Origin: Mycolicibacterium frederiksbergense
GTDB taxonomy: Bacteria; Actinomycetota; Actinomycetes; Mycobacteriales; Mycobacteriaceae
Length of the DNA stretch: 64,000 nt
Reading direction: 5' to 3'
Assembly: GCF_029893345.1 (NCBI RefSeq)
Contig: NZ_JARXVE010000003.1
Location: 124,001-188,000, forward strand
Position 1 is the stretch's first letter. The number at the start of each line of letters is the position of its first letter. Position numbers and translations under genes: made by a program. The notes beneath the pieces are model-generated. The model saw nothing but the letters and a program-made list of their open reading frames with translations, did no database searches and had not been told where the DNA came from. Below are positions 1-8,511 of the stretch, piece by piece.

Positions 1-2
1 GT

Positions 3-509
3 CGCGTCGAATGGAAGGCCGTTGTGCCGTACTGGGTTTCGCAGGTGATCGGCGGGCTGCTGGCCGGCCTGGTGATCTACGTGATCGCCAGCGGCAAAGA
101 AGGTTGGACCGCGACCGGCAATATGGCCGCAAACGGTTACGGCGCGCATTCCCCGGGCGGATACTCCTTGGCCGCGGTGCTTCTCGCCGAGGTGATCCTC
201 ACCGCGATATTCCTGCTGGTGATTCTCGGTTCTACCGACAACCGCGCGCCGAAGGGCTTTGCCGGCCTGGCCATCGGGCTCACCCTGACGCTGATCCACC
301 TGATCTCGATCCCGATCTCCAACACCTCGGTCAACCCGGCCCGCTCCACGGCGGTTGCATTCTTCAACGGCAACGGTGCGCCCGCGCAGCTCTGGGCCTT
401 CTGGCTGGCCCCGCTGGTCGGTGCGGCGATCGCCGGTATCGCGTATCAGTACCTGTTCGGGGTGGCCGACGAACTCGCCGACCGTCCGGTGCGCGACGAC
501 GCGCGCTAG
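3..509 (+). CDS. aqpZ: Aquaporin (AqpZ-like), 5' end outside the window
   Basis: This is the C-terminal ~168 residues of a MIP-family water channel in the plasma membrane; the gene starts before the window. The frame is open from base 3. The second pore motif is visible as NPARS inside a stretch reading [12 protein letters not shown], typical of AqpZ. Hydrophobic helices flank it, and a short charged tail ends the protein. The first NPA loop lies upstream and cannot be checked. Water-specific AqpZ is favoured over a glycerol facilitator because the NPARS context matches AqpZ. The downstream gene converges from the other strand with about 10 bp between them. Confidence 0.85.
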   Translation, partial: RVEWKAVVPYWVSQVIGGLLAGLVIYVIASGKEGWTATGNMAANGYGAHSPGGYSLAAVLLAEVILTAIFLLVILGSTDNRAPKGFAGLAIGLTLTLIHLISIPISNTSVNPARSTAVAFFNGNGAPAQLWAFWLAPLVGAAIAGIAYQYLFGVADELADRPVRDDAR

Positions 510-519
510 CGCATCCGGC

Positions 520-1344
520 TCAGGTCAGGTGGTCGAATTCACCACTGACCCACCGGATGTGAGTTTCCGCTGACCGGTGCACTACGTCCTTGGCGGCGCT
601 GTCTATCTCGTCGCCGCCAAGGGTGTAGAGCCGTTCGTATTCGAATGCGTCGAGCCGGTCAACAATGCGCCGCACTACGGTCGCCGACAGCGGAATGTGT
701 TTGGGGAAGTTGCGCTGGAAAGACACCCAGTTCTTCGCCAGCCCGCCCGAGATGGTGTCACCGACCAGCAGCGTGCCGTCGGCCGTCAGCGCCACCGAGC
801 TGCCCCGCATATGGCCGCCGACATGTATGAGCCGCACTCCGGCCAGCGGTTCCAGCTGATCGGTCCAGAGCTGGATCAGCGGATCGGAACCCGGAAGCCA
901 CTCCGCGTCCAGGGCATTCACGTACACCGGCACTCCGCCGAATGCCCTGCTCCAGCTCAGTTGCGCCCCGAACATGTGTGGATGACTCGCGGCGACGGCG
1001 TCGACACCACCGAGGCGGTGAACCAGGGCGAGGATGTCGTCGTCCAGATAGCCAGGCGCATCCCACAACAGGTTTCCCTGCGGGGCCTGCACCAGAAACG
1101 ACCGGTGCCCGATGGCGAACTTGGGTGCACGCCGCAGGCTGTGCACGCCGCGTCCATGGTCGACGTGTTCGGTGCTGTGTGGCTGGTCCGCCAGCGCCTT
1201 GAGCGTGGTCCAGGTGCCGTGCGGCGGGAGGTCACCCCGCTCCTCGATCGAGACGACCTCGGAGGTCAGCACGCAGCTGGTCGCTGGTTCGGTGGCGGAA
1301 TCCGGGTGCTCGACACCGCATCCGGTGCAGATCCAGGTAGGCAT
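520..1344 (-). CDS. MBL-fold metallo-hydrolase with N-terminal zinc-ribbon-like CxxC
   Basis: A 274-aa protein. The N-terminus reads WICTGCGVEHP, a CxxC knuckle. The body resembles a metallo-beta-lactamase fold: a histidine-rich SHPHMFG segment stands where HxHxDH is expected, followed by HVGGH and a GDT strand end (LLVGDTI). The Asp-His of HxHxDH is replaced by Met-Phe-Gly, so metal binding may differ or activity may be lost. The ATG at 1344 is chosen over the upstream TTG at 1365 because the TTG lies inside a perfect palindrome (1359-1378) that looks like an operator. No strong ribosome site is seen, so a leaderless or short-leader message is likely. Substrate unknown. Confidence 0.8.
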   Translation of the reverse strand: MPTWICTGCGVEHPDSATEPATSCVLTSEVVSIEERGDLPPHGTWTTLKALADQPHSTEHVDHGRGVHSLRRAPKFAIGHRSFLVQAPQGNLLWDAPGYLDDDILALVHRLGGVDAVAASHPHMFGAQLSWSRAFGGVPVYVNALDAEWLPGSDPLIQLWTDQLEPLAGVRLIHVGGHMRGSSVALTADGTLLVGDTISGGLAKNWVSFQRNFPKHIPLSATVVRRIVDRLDAFEYERLYTLGGDEIDSAAKDVVHRSAETHIRWVSGEFDHLT

Positions 1345-1358
1345 GCCCCCAGGCTCGC

Positions 1359-1378
1359 ACCTCAACAGCAGTTGAGGT
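1359..1378 (-). promoter_or_regulatory. Palindrome, MerR/SoxR-like operator candidate
   Basis: Perfect 8-bp arms, ACCTCAAC and GTTGAGGT, separated by AGCA. On the minus strand a TTGACC -35-like hexamer overlaps the distal arm. The architecture resembles SoxR/MerR sites, where a palindrome sits in an overlong promoter spacer. The start codon of the MBL gene is 15 bp downstream. No good -10 hexamer is seen, and no MerR-family gene is in the window. Confidence 0.55.
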
Positions 1379-1384
1379 CAACCG

Positions 1385-2284
1385 CTAGATCGCGCGCAGG
1401 TTCGGAATGGCCTGACGCGCTCCGAAGCGCGGATTCTGGGCCAGCCCACTGGCTTCCAGTAACCGCACGGCGCGCTGCCGGTGCGGACGCAAGGGTTCGA
1501 GCAGTTCCACCATCGCCGCGTCGTCGATCGGGCGGCCGAGCAGGCTGCGTCCCACCATCGTGGCCAGGTGATAGTCCCCCACCGATAATGCGTCGGCGTC
1601 ACCGAATGCGCGTTGCACGGTTTCGGCCGCCGTCCACTCGCCGACACCGGGCAGCGACCGTAGCGCGGTAACGGCCCGTTCGGCGGTCAGCCGTTCCAGG
1701 GCATCGGCGCGTTGGGCGCACCCCACGATGGTGCGGGCCCGGCCTGGGTCGACGTTGGCCCGATGGAATTCCCACGACGGGATGCGCCGCCATACGTCCG
1801 CGCTGGGCGCCACCCGCATACCGGCCGGCGCCGGGCCGGGAGCCGGCGCGCCGTACGTCGTCACCAACCGCCGCCAGGCCCGCCAGGCGTCCATACCCGA
1901 CACCCGTTGTTCGATGATCGCCGGCACCAATGCCTCCAGCACCCGTGCGGTGCGGCCGAGTCGCAGATGCGGAACCCGACGGTAGGCCTCGGCGATCGTC
2001 GGCTCTTCCGGATCGAAATCGCTGTCGTCGTCATCGGCGCCCACCAGCGCGGCAAAGCCGTCCAGAAACTCCGCGGCACCGGGGCCCCACGCCTCGCAGT
2101 CCACCGTGTTGGGTGCCGACGTGCTGACCCGAGCGGTGACCGGACCGCTCGCCATCGCACTGGTACGCCAGATCGCTCGGTCCGGGCTCACCCGATAACA
2201 CGGATCGCCGCCGCCGCGGCGCAACGGAGCCAGCGTCAGACCCGGACTGGTCGGCCCGTCGAATACGACGCTGGTGGAGGGCAC
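1385..2284 (-). CDS. HhH-GPD DNA glycosylase (3-methyladenine glycosylase/AlkA type)
   Basis: A 299-aa base-excision-repair glycosylase that would remove alkylated purines. The helix-hairpin-helix is visible as LPGVGEWTA (about 211-219), followed by the conserved catalytic Asp in VGDYH (D237). The upstream helix LVPAIIEQRVSG (about 119-130) fits the family core. The N-terminal ~100 residues are less conserved and probably form the AlkA-like beta domain. Start ATG at 2284. The neighbour on the 3' side is the MBL gene on the same strand, about 40 bp away across the palindrome, so the two are probably transcribed separately. Confidence 0.85.
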   Translation of the reverse strand: MPSTSVVFDGPTSPGLTLAPLRRGGGDPCYRVSPDRAIWRTSAMASGPVTARVSTSAPNTVDCEAWGPGAAEFLDGFAALVGADDDDSDFDPEEPTIAEAYRRVPHLRLGRTARVLEALVPAIIEQRVSGMDAWRAWRRLVTTYGAPAPGPAPAGMRVAPSADVWRRIPSWEFHRANVDPGRARTIVGCAQRADALERLTAERAVTALRSLPGVGEWTAAETVQRAFGDADALSVGDYHLATMVGRSLLGRPIDDAAMVELLEPLRPHRQRAVRLLEASGLAQNPRFGARQAIPNLRAI

Positions 2285-2317
2285 CGCACCAGGTTAGGCG
2301 TCTTCGATATGGCCCGG

Positions 2318-2674
2318 TCAGGCCACGGTGATCTCGGCCTTGTCCGGGTAGAACGCCACCCGGCCGGCGATGGCGGCCACCGCGGGGTAAGGATCCTCGT
2401 AAGTCCAGATCACGTCGTCGAGGCCGCCGACGTGGTAGTAGTTGGCCTCCCCTTTGTACGGGCAGTAGGTCGTGGTGTCGCTGCGGGTCAACGGGGCGGT
2501 GACGTCGGCCAGCGGGATGTACTGGACCGCGGGATAGGTGGATTCCTGCAGGGTCAGTGCATCATCGGTGTGCGCGACGATCGCGCCGCCAACGGTGACG
2601 GTGACCCGGCGCCCGGTCGGGGTGATGGTGATGGGGTGGGCTGCGCTCGGCTGCAGCACCTGGCGCTCAGTCAT
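2318..2674 (-). CDS. DUF427 domain protein
   Basis: A 118-aa single-domain DUF427 protein. Family hallmarks are [14 protein letters not shown] and an acidic C-terminal beta region. The ATG at 2674 (MTERQ) is preferred to the long upstream extension, which runs into the promoter of the divergent aldo/keto reductase. Biochemical role unknown. A second, longer DUF427 protein is encoded at 17105-17908. The 82-bp gap to the divergent gene at 2757 must hold both promoters. Confidence 0.85.
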   Translation of the reverse strand: MTERQVLQPSAAHPITITPTGRRVTVTVGGAIVAHTDDALTLQESTYPAVQYIPLADVTAPLTRSDTTTYCPYKGEANYYHVGGLDDVIWTYEDPYPAVAAIAGRVAFYPDKAEITVA

Positions 2675-2756
2675 ATGCGTCACAACGTCGAGGTACGGCC
2701 TGCGATTCCCGACAGCCTCGCTGGCGCACCCTGTCGATCCGGCGTTGACTGGGGTG

Positions 2757-3737
2757 ATGGGAACACTGCAGAAGGCACGGCTCGGCGATCTCGAGGTGGC
2801 GAGGATCGGTCTGGGCACTATGGGCATGTCTTCCGCCTACGGCAGCACCGATCGCGACGATGCCGAATCCATCCGCACGATTCACCGGGCCATCGACCTC
2901 GGCGTGGGTCTCATCGACACCGCCGAGATGTATGGCCCTTACGTCAACGAGGAGTTGGTCGGCAAAGCGATACAGGGCCGACGAGACAAGGTCGTGCTGG
3001 CCACCAAGTTCGGGGTGATCTCCCATACCGGCCGCGACGGGGCGGACGGCAGCCCGGCCAACATCCGCACCGCGGTGGATGGATCGCTGCGCCGGCTGGG
3101 CACCGACTACATCGACCTCTACTACCAGCACCGGTTGGACCGGGACACGCCGATCGAGGAGACGGTCGGTGCCCTCGGCGAGCTGGTCGCCGCGGGCAAG
3201 GTACGTCATATCGGGTTGTCCGAGGTGGGGGTCGAGACCATCCGGCGGGCACACGCCGTACATCCGATCACCGCACTCCAATCGGAGTACTCGTTGTTCA
3301 CCCGCGATCCCGAGGACGGGATCCTGGATGTTCTGCGCCAGAACGGGATCGGATTCGTCGCGTACTCACCGCTGGGCCGCGGGTTCCTCACCGGGCAGAT
3401 CCGGTCCGCCGACGACCTCGCCGATGACGACATCCGCCGGAACAACCCGCGGTTCGCCGGCGAGAACTTCGCGGTGAATCTGCGCCTCGCCGACGAGGTG
3501 CGGGCGATCGCTGACTCCTCGGGTGTAACGCCCGGGCAGGTTGCGCTCGCCTGGCTGCTGTCTCGCGGCCCCGATATCGTGCCGATCCCTGGAACCAAAC
3601 GTGTGGAGCGACTGGAGGAGAACGTCGCCGCGGATGCCGTCACGCTCAGTGCCGACCAGTTGTCCAGGCTCGACAACCTCGCCCCGGCCGCGGGCGACCA
3701 AAACTCCGAGGCTCAAATGCGGATGCTCGACCGGTAG
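2757..3737 (+). CDS. Aldo/keto reductase
   Basis: A 326-aa NAD(P)H-dependent aldo/keto reductase with a TIM barrel. The catalytic tetrad is visible: D54 and Y59 (LIDTAEMYG), K84 (LATKFG) and H125 (YYQHRLD). The C-terminal cofactor region [15 protein letters not shown] is typical of the AKR11/13-like bacterial group. ATG at 2757; an in-frame GTG lies directly before it. The SRPBCC gene follows 20 bp downstream on the same strand, so they may be co-transcribed. Substrate not predictable. Confidence 0.93.
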   Translation: MGTLQKARLGDLEVARIGLGTMGMSSAYGSTDRDDAESIRTIHRAIDLGVGLIDTAEMYGPYVNEELVGKAIQGRRDKVVLATKFGVISHTGRDGADGSPANIRTAVDGSLRRLGTDYIDLYYQHRLDRDTPIEETVGALGELVAAGKVRHIGLSEVGVETIRRAHAVHPITALQSEYSLFTRDPEDGILDVLRQNGIGFVAYSPLGRGFLTGQIRSADDLADDDIRRNNPRFAGENFAVNLRLADEVRAIADSSGVTPGQVALAWLLSRGPDIVPIPGTKRVERLEENVAADAVTLSADQLSRLDNLAPAAGDQNSEAQMRMLDR

Positions 3738-3757
3738 GCCGAGAATACGATCGACCC

Positions 3758-4213
3758 ATGACTGCTCCTGTGCAAGCCACCGTAGCCATCGCTGCCGACC
3801 CGGCCGCGGTGTACGCGCTGATCACCGACCTGCCCACCCTGGCCTCGCTCGCCGAGGAGGCTCATGCGATGGAGTGGCAGCGGGGTAATTCGGCCACTCC
3901 CGGTTCGGTTTTCAAGGGGCACAACCGGAATGGGTCGCGTGCCTGGAGCACCGTCTGCACGGTCACCGACGCCGAACCGGGCAAGACGTTCGCCTTTGAC
4001 GTGAAGTCGATGGTGTTCCCGGTGGCGCACTGGCGCTACGACATTGCCGCCTCCGACGGCGGCTGCACGGTGACCGAGTCCACCTGGGACCGCCGCGCGG
4101 GCTGGTTCAAGAAGGTGGCGGGCCTGGCTACCGGGGTGCCCGACCGCGATGGCGCCAACGCCGAACACATCCGGTTGACCCTGCAGCGGCTGAAGGAACG
4201 TGCCGAGGGCTAG
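3758..4213 (+). CDS. SRPBCC/START-like (polyketide cyclase/dehydrase-type) protein
   Basis: A 151-aa helix-grip protein of the SRPBCC superfamily, which binds hydrophobic ligands. It opens VQATVAIAADPAAVYALITD, the classic first strand and helix, and ends in the long C-terminal helix containing LTLQRLKERA. No catalytic signature is evident. Such genes are abundant in mycobacteria and mostly uncharacterised. It lies 20 bp after the aldo/keto reductase. Confidence 0.85.
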   Translation: MTAPVQATVAIAADPAAVYALITDLPTLASLAEEAHAMEWQRGNSATPGSVFKGHNRNGSRAWSTVCTVTDAEPGKTFAFDVKSMVFPVAHWRYDIAASDGGCTVTESTWDRRAGWFKKVAGLATGVPDRDGANAEHIRLTLQRLKERAEG

Positions 4214-4273
4214 CGCAGTCTTCCGGGCCTGAACCTACTTATTTCTGCCAACCGGCGATCAATCTCTGCCACC

Positions 4274-4300
4274 GGAATTAACCCTGTGACCAGTCTGTTT
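4274..4300 (+). promoter_or_regulatory. ECF-type (SigE/SigH-like) promoter candidate
   Basis: GGAAT (4274-4278), an 18-bp spacer, then GTTT (4297-4300), close to the GGAAC/T-N16-18-GTT pattern of mycobacterial extracytoplasmic-function sigma factors. It lies inside a 16-bp block (4266-4281, CTGCCACCGGAATTAA) that recurs with two changes at 16666-16681 in front of another small secreted protein gene with the same spacing. A related block starts at 4241. Confidence 0.5.
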
Positions 4301-4366
4301 AGACAGTCGTACCGGCGCACAGAGCACCAGAAGCCCCAGCCGGATGAGACAGGAAGAAGCAGAGAC

Positions 4367-4585
4367 ATGAAGAAGTTCGGATTCGCCGTCGTCGCCGCCA
4401 GCGGACTGAGCGCAGCCATCCTGGGCTTCGCCGCACCGGCCCAGGCCGTCGGGCCCACCCAGGTCGCCGCCCCGAGCACCGTCACCATCTCCTCGGGTGT
4501 CGACCACCTGGGCTGGCTGGACCAGATCCAGCCCAAGCCCAATGTGCCCAAGGTCGACACCACGGTGCGCCACAGCGGTCGCTGA
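4367..4585 (+). CDS. Small secreted protein (72 aa)
   Basis: A 72-aa preprotein starting MKKFGFAVVAASG, with a Sec signal peptide ending near APAQA at about residue 25. The mature peptide of roughly 47 residues is Pro/Val-rich with a WLDQIQPKPNVPK segment and no cysteines. RBS AGGAAGAAG lies about 7 bp before the ATG. The gene sits alone behind an ECF-like promoter and is closed by a strong hairpin terminator (4607-4639). Function unknown. The protein should be exported to the cell wall or medium. Confidence 0.82.
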   Translation: MKKFGFAVVAASGLSAAILGFAAPAQAVGPTQVAAPSTVTISSGVDHLGWLDQIQPKPNVPKVDTTVRHSGR

Positions 4586-4606
4586 GACTTCGCAGCGCAC
4601 AGCCCG

Positions 4607-4639
4607 AGCGGGGTAGCCCTGGAAAAGGGTTACCCCGCT
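4607..4639. terminator. Strong hairpin terminator, probably bidirectional
   Basis: A 14-bp stem, AGCGGGGTAGCCCT paired with AGGGTTACCCCGCT (one G-T wobble), with a GGAAA loop and TTTGTC after it. It separates the plus-strand secreted-protein gene (ends 4585) from the minus-strand methyltransferase gene (ends 4647) and could serve both. Confidence 0.85.
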
Positions 4640-4646
4640 TTGTCAT

Positions 4647-5465
4647 TCAGAACGCGTAACGGTGATATTGGGCCATATAGCGCAGCGCGGGAATGGGTCG
4701 CATGATCGCGGACATCAGCCGGTAGTACCACGCCACTTCGTTGAACACCGGGTCGTCGAACGGAGACGCCCAAGCCAGCAACCGGGTGCCGGGCACCGCG
4801 CGCAGGATGTCTTCGGGTTTGTCGACGGCCCAATGCAGGGTGGCCCCGGATCGGCGCACCACGGTGTTGCTCCACTGCGCTTTGATGCCCAGGGTGTTGA
4901 ATGCGTCGAATTGCAGTTCCCCGGAAGGGAATCGCTCGACTATGCGGCGCAGCAGCGCCACCCCGTCCGGTTCGGTGAGGTACATCGTCAGGCCCTCGCC
5001 GAGCATGAGCGTCGGCCGGTCAGCCGGGATGTCGCGCAGCCAGGCCGGGTCGGTCACCGAGGCGGCCACCACGTGATAGTGCTCGGCCGGCGGATACAGC
5101 TGCTCACGCAGGTGCGCGACGTCGGGGTAGTCGATGTCGTACCACTCGACGCCGGGGCCGGGCTGCAGCCGGAAGAACCGGCCATCCAGGCCGCACCCCA
5201 GGTGCAGGACAACGGCCTCGGGGTGCACGTTCAGGAACTGGCGGGTCCAGCGGTCGAAGTGCGCGCTGCGGGTGGTCACCGACGGTGATTTCGCCGCGGT
5301 GATGGAGGTGCGGCTCCAGTCGTAGTCGATGCGGTCGGCGATCTCCTTGGCCAGTTGGTCGCCAAGGATGGGTTTGGGTAGCCCAGCATCGAGCGCTTTG
5401 GCATAGAAGGTCGCCAGCATGGTCTGCGGCGCGCCAGACAGGTCAACTTTCAGCTTGTCGGTCAT
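4647..5465 (-). CDS. SAM-dependent methyltransferase, leucine carboxyl methyltransferase-like family
   Basis: A 272-aa class I methyltransferase of the LCMT/Ppm1-like group expanded in mycobacteria. The SAM-binding loop reads LHLGCGLDGRFFRL; an acidic strand end WYDIDYPDV follows, then LMLGEGLTMYL, a family signature. The ATG at 5465 (MTDKLKVDL) is preferred to an alternative 7 codons upstream. Substrate unknown. It lies 64 bp downstream of the epimerase gene on the same strand and could be read through from the KstR-boxed operon. Confidence 0.87.
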   Translation of the reverse strand: MTDKLKVDLSGAPQTMLATFYAKALDAGLPKPILGDQLAKEIADRIDYDWSRTSITAAKSPSVTTRSAHFDRWTRQFLNVHPEAVVLHLGCGLDGRFFRLQPGPGVEWYDIDYPDVAHLREQLYPPAEHYHVVAASVTDPAWLRDIPADRPTLMLGEGLTMYLTEPDGVALLRRIVERFPSGELQFDAFNTLGIKAQWSNTVVRRSGATLHWAVDKPEDILRAVPGTRLLAWASPFDDPVFNEVAWYYRLMSAIMRPIPALRYMAQYHRYAF

Positions 5466-5528
5466 ACTCGCCAGACTAGGCCGCAATATGCCTGCCGCAC
5501 AGGGACTTAACGCCGGGCGGCGTGGTGT

Positions 5529-6545
5529 TCAGCTGCCCTTCTGCGCGCGTTTGGCCGCACGCAGGCCCACCCAGAACTTCGCCGCCTCGGCGATCGATTC
5601 CTCGACAGGCCTTGGCTGCCAACCGAGTTCGCGCACGGCCTTGGAGTGGTCGAGTTCGGCTTCGGCCCGCATCAGCCGCAGGGATTCCAGCGACAGCTGC
5701 TCATCGGTGCCGCGCAGCTTGCCCTTGAGGGTGCCTGCGGCGGCCAGCGCGTAGGACACGAGCAGGGGAATCGACCGCTGCGGAGGCGCCACGCCCGCGG
5801 CCTCGGCGGCCAGCCGGGCCACCTCGGCGCTGCTGATCATCTTCTCCGAGATGAGATAGCGCTCGCCCGGGGTGCCCCGCTCGGCGGCCAGCAGCAGGGC
5901 TCGCGCGGCGTCGTCGATGCCGACGGCTTCCGCGTCGATCCCGCTCATCACGAACGGCAGCTTGCCGAACGCCGCGCCCGCGATGATCGCGCCGTGCGGG
6001 GTTCGGCCCCAGTCGCCACTGCCGTAGGTGGTGGATACACACATCGCGACGGCCGGCAGGCCGCGCTCGGCCGCGTACCGCAGCACCAGTTCTTCGGCCT
6101 GCACCCGCGAGCGCACGTACGGCGTCACCTTCGACACGTCGACGACGTCGGCTTCGGTGGATCGCTTGCCGCGCTTGCGCGCCACGGTGACGTAACTGCT
6201 GGTGTAGACGAACTTGCGCAGATCCGGGGATTCGAGGGCGACGTCGAGCACATTGCGGGTGCCCTCGACGTTGGTGCGGAACAGCGGTGCCGGGTCACGC
6301 AACCAGCCCCGGGCGTCGACGACGCAGTGGTAGACGACGTCGCACCCGGCCATCGCTTCACGCAGGGCCTCGCTGTCGAAGACATCGCCATGAACTCGCT
6401 GCACCGGCAGGTCGTCGATCCCGATGGTGTTGGCGTTGGGCCGCACCATCGCCCGGATCTCAGACCCATCGTCGGCGGCGACCAGTTGCCGCAGCACGTG
6501 CGAGCCCAGGAATCCGTTGGCCCCGATGACCAGTTTGGCGCTCAC
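5529..6545 (-). CDS. Extended SDR / NAD-dependent epimerase-dehydratase (3beta-HSD-like), copy 1
   Basis: A 338-aa extended short-chain dehydrogenase. The Rossmann motif is GANGFLGSH (about 8-16). The active-site Tyr lies in YVRSR, so the usual YxxxK lysine is arginine. It is a clear paralogue of the gene at 62882-63877: shared MAGCDVVY, CVVDAR, WLRDPAPL, HGLPAVAMCVS-type and VRELGWQPRP segments. It starts 4 bp after the NTF2-like gene, so the two form an operon headed by a KstR-type box. A steroid or similar lipid substrate is plausible from that context but is not shown by the sequence alone. Confidence 0.88.
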   Translation of the reverse strand: MSAKLVIGANGFLGSHVLRQLVAADDGSEIRAMVRPNANTIGIDDLPVQRVHGDVFDSEALREAMAGCDVVYHCVVDARGWLRDPAPLFRTNVEGTRNVLDVALESPDLRKFVYTSSYVTVARKRGKRSTEADVVDVSKVTPYVRSRVQAEELVLRYAAERGLPAVAMCVSTTYGSGDWGRTPHGAIIAGAAFGKLPFVMSGIDAEAVGIDDAARALLLAAERGTPGERYLISEKMISSAEVARLAAEAAGVAPPQRSIPLLVSYALAAAGTLKGKLRGTDEQLSLESLRLMRAEAELDHSKAVRELGWQPRPVEESIAEAAKFWVGLRAAKRAQKGS

Positions 6546-6549
6546 TGGC

Positions 6550-7044
6550 TCAGCCCCCGAACTTCTTGAGCCATGCTTCGGCCTCGTCGGTCAGGGTGCC
6601 GAGTTCGGCGGCCTTGCGGCACCACTTGCGGGCCGCGGAGGCGAACCGCAACGGGTTGTAGATGTCCTCCTGGCGCGACCACAGGCCGTCTCCGGCGTAG
6701 GTGAGGATCGAGATGTTGGTGGCGGTGATGATGGTGCCGTCACCGGGGTCGACCATCGGATTGTCCAGTTCGCAGATGATGCGGCCGGTTGCCTCGTCGA
6801 TCACCGACCACAGCGACGGGAACGAGGTCATGTAGCTGCCCGGGAAGCTGGTCATGGTCTTCCAGATCCACGCCCGAACCTCCTCGCGGCCCTTCATGGT
6901 GCCCGCGGCATGTTCGATGTAGTCGACGTCGACGGTGTAGTGGTCGGCCCACACATCCCAGTTCTTGGTCTGCGCGGCCCGGTCCACGGTCTGCTCGAAC
7001 GTTTCGAAGGCGGCGGCCAACTCCGCCCGGCTGAACGTGCTCAT
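6550..7044 (-). CDS. NTF2-like/SnoaL-fold protein
   Basis: A 164-aa alpha+beta cone-barrel protein of the NTF2/SnoaL superfamily, which includes ketosteroid isomerases and limonene epoxide hydrolases. Visible features are WADHYTVDVDYIEHAAG with an acidic patch, and a C-terminal SRQEDIYNP strand typical of the family. The ATG at 7044 is chosen because a KstR-type palindrome ends only 7 bp upstream (7052-7067), which rules out longer starts. First gene of an operon with the epimerase. Confidence 0.85.
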   Translation of the reverse strand: MSTFSRAELAAAFETFEQTVDRAAQTKNWDVWADHYTVDVDYIEHAAGTMKGREEVRAWIWKTMTSFPGSYMTSFPSLWSVIDEATGRIICELDNPMVDPGDGTIITATNISILTYAGDGLWSRQEDIYNPLRFASAARKWCRKAAELGTLTDEAEAWLKKFGG

Positions 7045-7051
7045 CCCAGAA

Positions 7052-7067
7052 CTAGAACACGTTCTAG
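7052..7067 (-). promoter_or_regulatory. KstR box
   Basis: Perfect palindrome CTAGAAC-AC-GTTCTAG. The core TAGAACACGTTCTA matches the published KstR motif TnnAACnnGTTnnA exactly. KstR is the TetR repressor of cholesterol catabolism in mycobacteria. The site is immediately upstream of the NTF2-like/epimerase operon. The kstR gene itself is not in this window. Confidence 0.8.
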
Positions 7068-7084
7068 CGACCTTTGTCGAGGGA

Positions 7085-8002
7085 TCAGCCAACCAACGCA
7101 GCGTGCAACCTGGTGTAGGTAGGTGCCAACTCCCGCAGTCGCGCAGCGGCGTCACGCCACTGCCCTGCCATGAGCAGATACTGCAGCGATCCGATCGCCC
7201 GCGCCTGCTCGCGCATGATGTGCGCGGCCTCGAGAAACCCCGCGCGTGACAGGATCGCCGAAGCATCCGCCGCCCGTCGCGCACCGACCCGCAGCGCGAA
7301 ATGAATCAGATGGTCGCGGAGATCATCTGAGCAGCCCGTTTCGATGCTTCGGGCCAGATATTCGGCTGCCGCCGCATTGCGCCGGCCTCCCTGAGAAATA
7401 TCGGGCTGACCGCGATCACCGAGCCAGCGCAGTGCCGTCGATATGCCCGCCGAAATAATCTCCTCTTCGTCGACGCTACACACCTGCTGAAAATTCGTCC
7501 GCATCGAAAACGGCTCACCATAGGAAATGGACGCCGCGCGCCACGCGACCACGAAGGCGTCGAGCGGCAACGTCGCGTACGGATAGCCCTGTGGGTCGTG
7601 CACTTCGACACCGTGTTCGTCGGCAGCCAGCACGACGAGATAGTGGTCAGCGCCGATCGGTCCAGCCGCTCCGGGTTGGTAACCCAAATAGCCCATTTCC
7701 ACTGGTCCAACGAATACGGGGGCGGTTTCCAGTGCGTCGGTCAGCCGAGCCAGCGCCGATTCTTCATCGCCTCCGCTGTGTGTGGTCGCCTGCCACCCGA
7801 CCGCCCGGAGCGCGGTGTCGACACCGATTTCCGGCGTCCAGCCACACGGATCGAAGAACGGCAAATCCGCGTTATCCACCTGCATTCCGAACGCGCTGCC
7901 GGTGGCGAATTCGAGCAGCGCCGGTGAATGTTGACCCAGCATCATCGCCAGGGAATTGGCATAGCAATACGGACCCGAACCGATATATGGAATGTCAGCC
8001 AT
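7085..8002 (-). CDS. BtrH-N / peptidase C39-like papain-fold protein
   Basis: A 305-aa protein whose first ~150 residues look like a papain-fold (C39/BtrH-N) domain. The candidate nucleophile is C13 in GPYCYANSL, the His is H120 in ADHYLVV and the Asp is D136 in VHDPQGYP. The second half is helical (residues 165-305) with no recognised motif. No signal peptide, so cytoplasmic. BtrH-like proteins can act as acyltransferases, so hydrolase activity should not be assumed. ATG at 8002. It is in tandem with the NTF2-like gene but separated from it by the KstR box. A second C39-like gene is at 16098-16637. Confidence 0.75.
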   Translation of the reverse strand: MADIPYIGSGPYCYANSLAMMLGQHSPALLEFATGSAFGMQVDNADLPFFDPCGWTPEIGVDTALRAVGWQATTHSGGDEESALARLTDALETAPVFVGPVEMGYLGYQPGAAGPIGADHYLVVLAADEHGVEVHDPQGYPYATLPLDAFVVAWRAASISYGEPFSMRTNFQQVCSVDEEEIISAGISTALRWLGDRGQPDISQGGRRNAAAAEYLARSIETGCSDDLRDHLIHFALRVGARRAADASAILSRAGFLEAAHIMREQARAIGSLQYLLMAGQWRDAAARLRELAPTYTRLHAALVG

Positions 8003-8048
8003 GATGCTGTCGACATTAACGAATTTGGCCGCTTTTAGCCGAGACCGT

Positions 8049-8453
8049 CTATTCCACCGCCAGAACCTGCCGGTCGCCGAGTGGCGCCTGGAGGGGCACC
8101 TCGGCGGTGCCACGCACGGCGAGCGCGATGCACATCCGGCCGACGGACTCCGGTGGTGTTCCGCCGCGAAGCTCGATCGTGACCGCGTCTGTGGTCTCCT
8201 GGGTGATCAGGTGCACACCGAAGCAATCCGGGGTACCCGCAGTGAAGTTGACCAGCAGACCCCGCGCGTCGCGGCTGAAGGATTCGATCTGGGTCATGTG
8301 GGGGTCGACGATCGTCGGGTTGTCGGTGAACAGGGTCCGCGCAGGATCGGGCGGCATCTCCGGCACCGCGACCGGGTTCGGATCGGCCACCGCGGTGGGG
8401 CATCCGGCCAGCAGGAGTAAACCGGCGAGCACTGCGGTTGGCACTACACGCAT
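8049..8453 (-). CDS. Putative lipoprotein (134 aa)
   Basis: A 134-aa exported protein with a lipoprotein signal: MRVVPTAVLAG followed by the lipobox LLAGC near residue 18. The mature part contains two further cysteines (PDCFG and GRMCIA) that could form a disulfide, and strands alternating with acidic loops. No known domain recognised. ATG at 8453. Divergent from msrA, with 58 bp between starts. Function unknown. Confidence 0.78.
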   Translation of the reverse strand: MRVVPTAVLAGLLLLAGCPTAVADPNPVAVPEMPPDPARTLFTDNPTIVDPHMTQIESFSRDARGLLVNFTAGTPDCFGVHLITQETTDAVTIELRGGTPPESVGRMCIALAVRGTAEVPLQAPLGDRQVLAVE

Positions 8454-8511
8454 GCGCTCCACGGTAACGCCGGAGCACAATGTGGTTTGACGACAGAAGG
8501 AGAGAACACCC

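Noticed and set aside
1712..3427. Very long plus-strand open frame (571 codons) across the glycosylase, DUF427 and reductase genes
   Set aside because: It is antisense or out of frame to three well-supported genes, is Arg/His/Pro-rich with no domain, and is explained by high GC at codon position 3.
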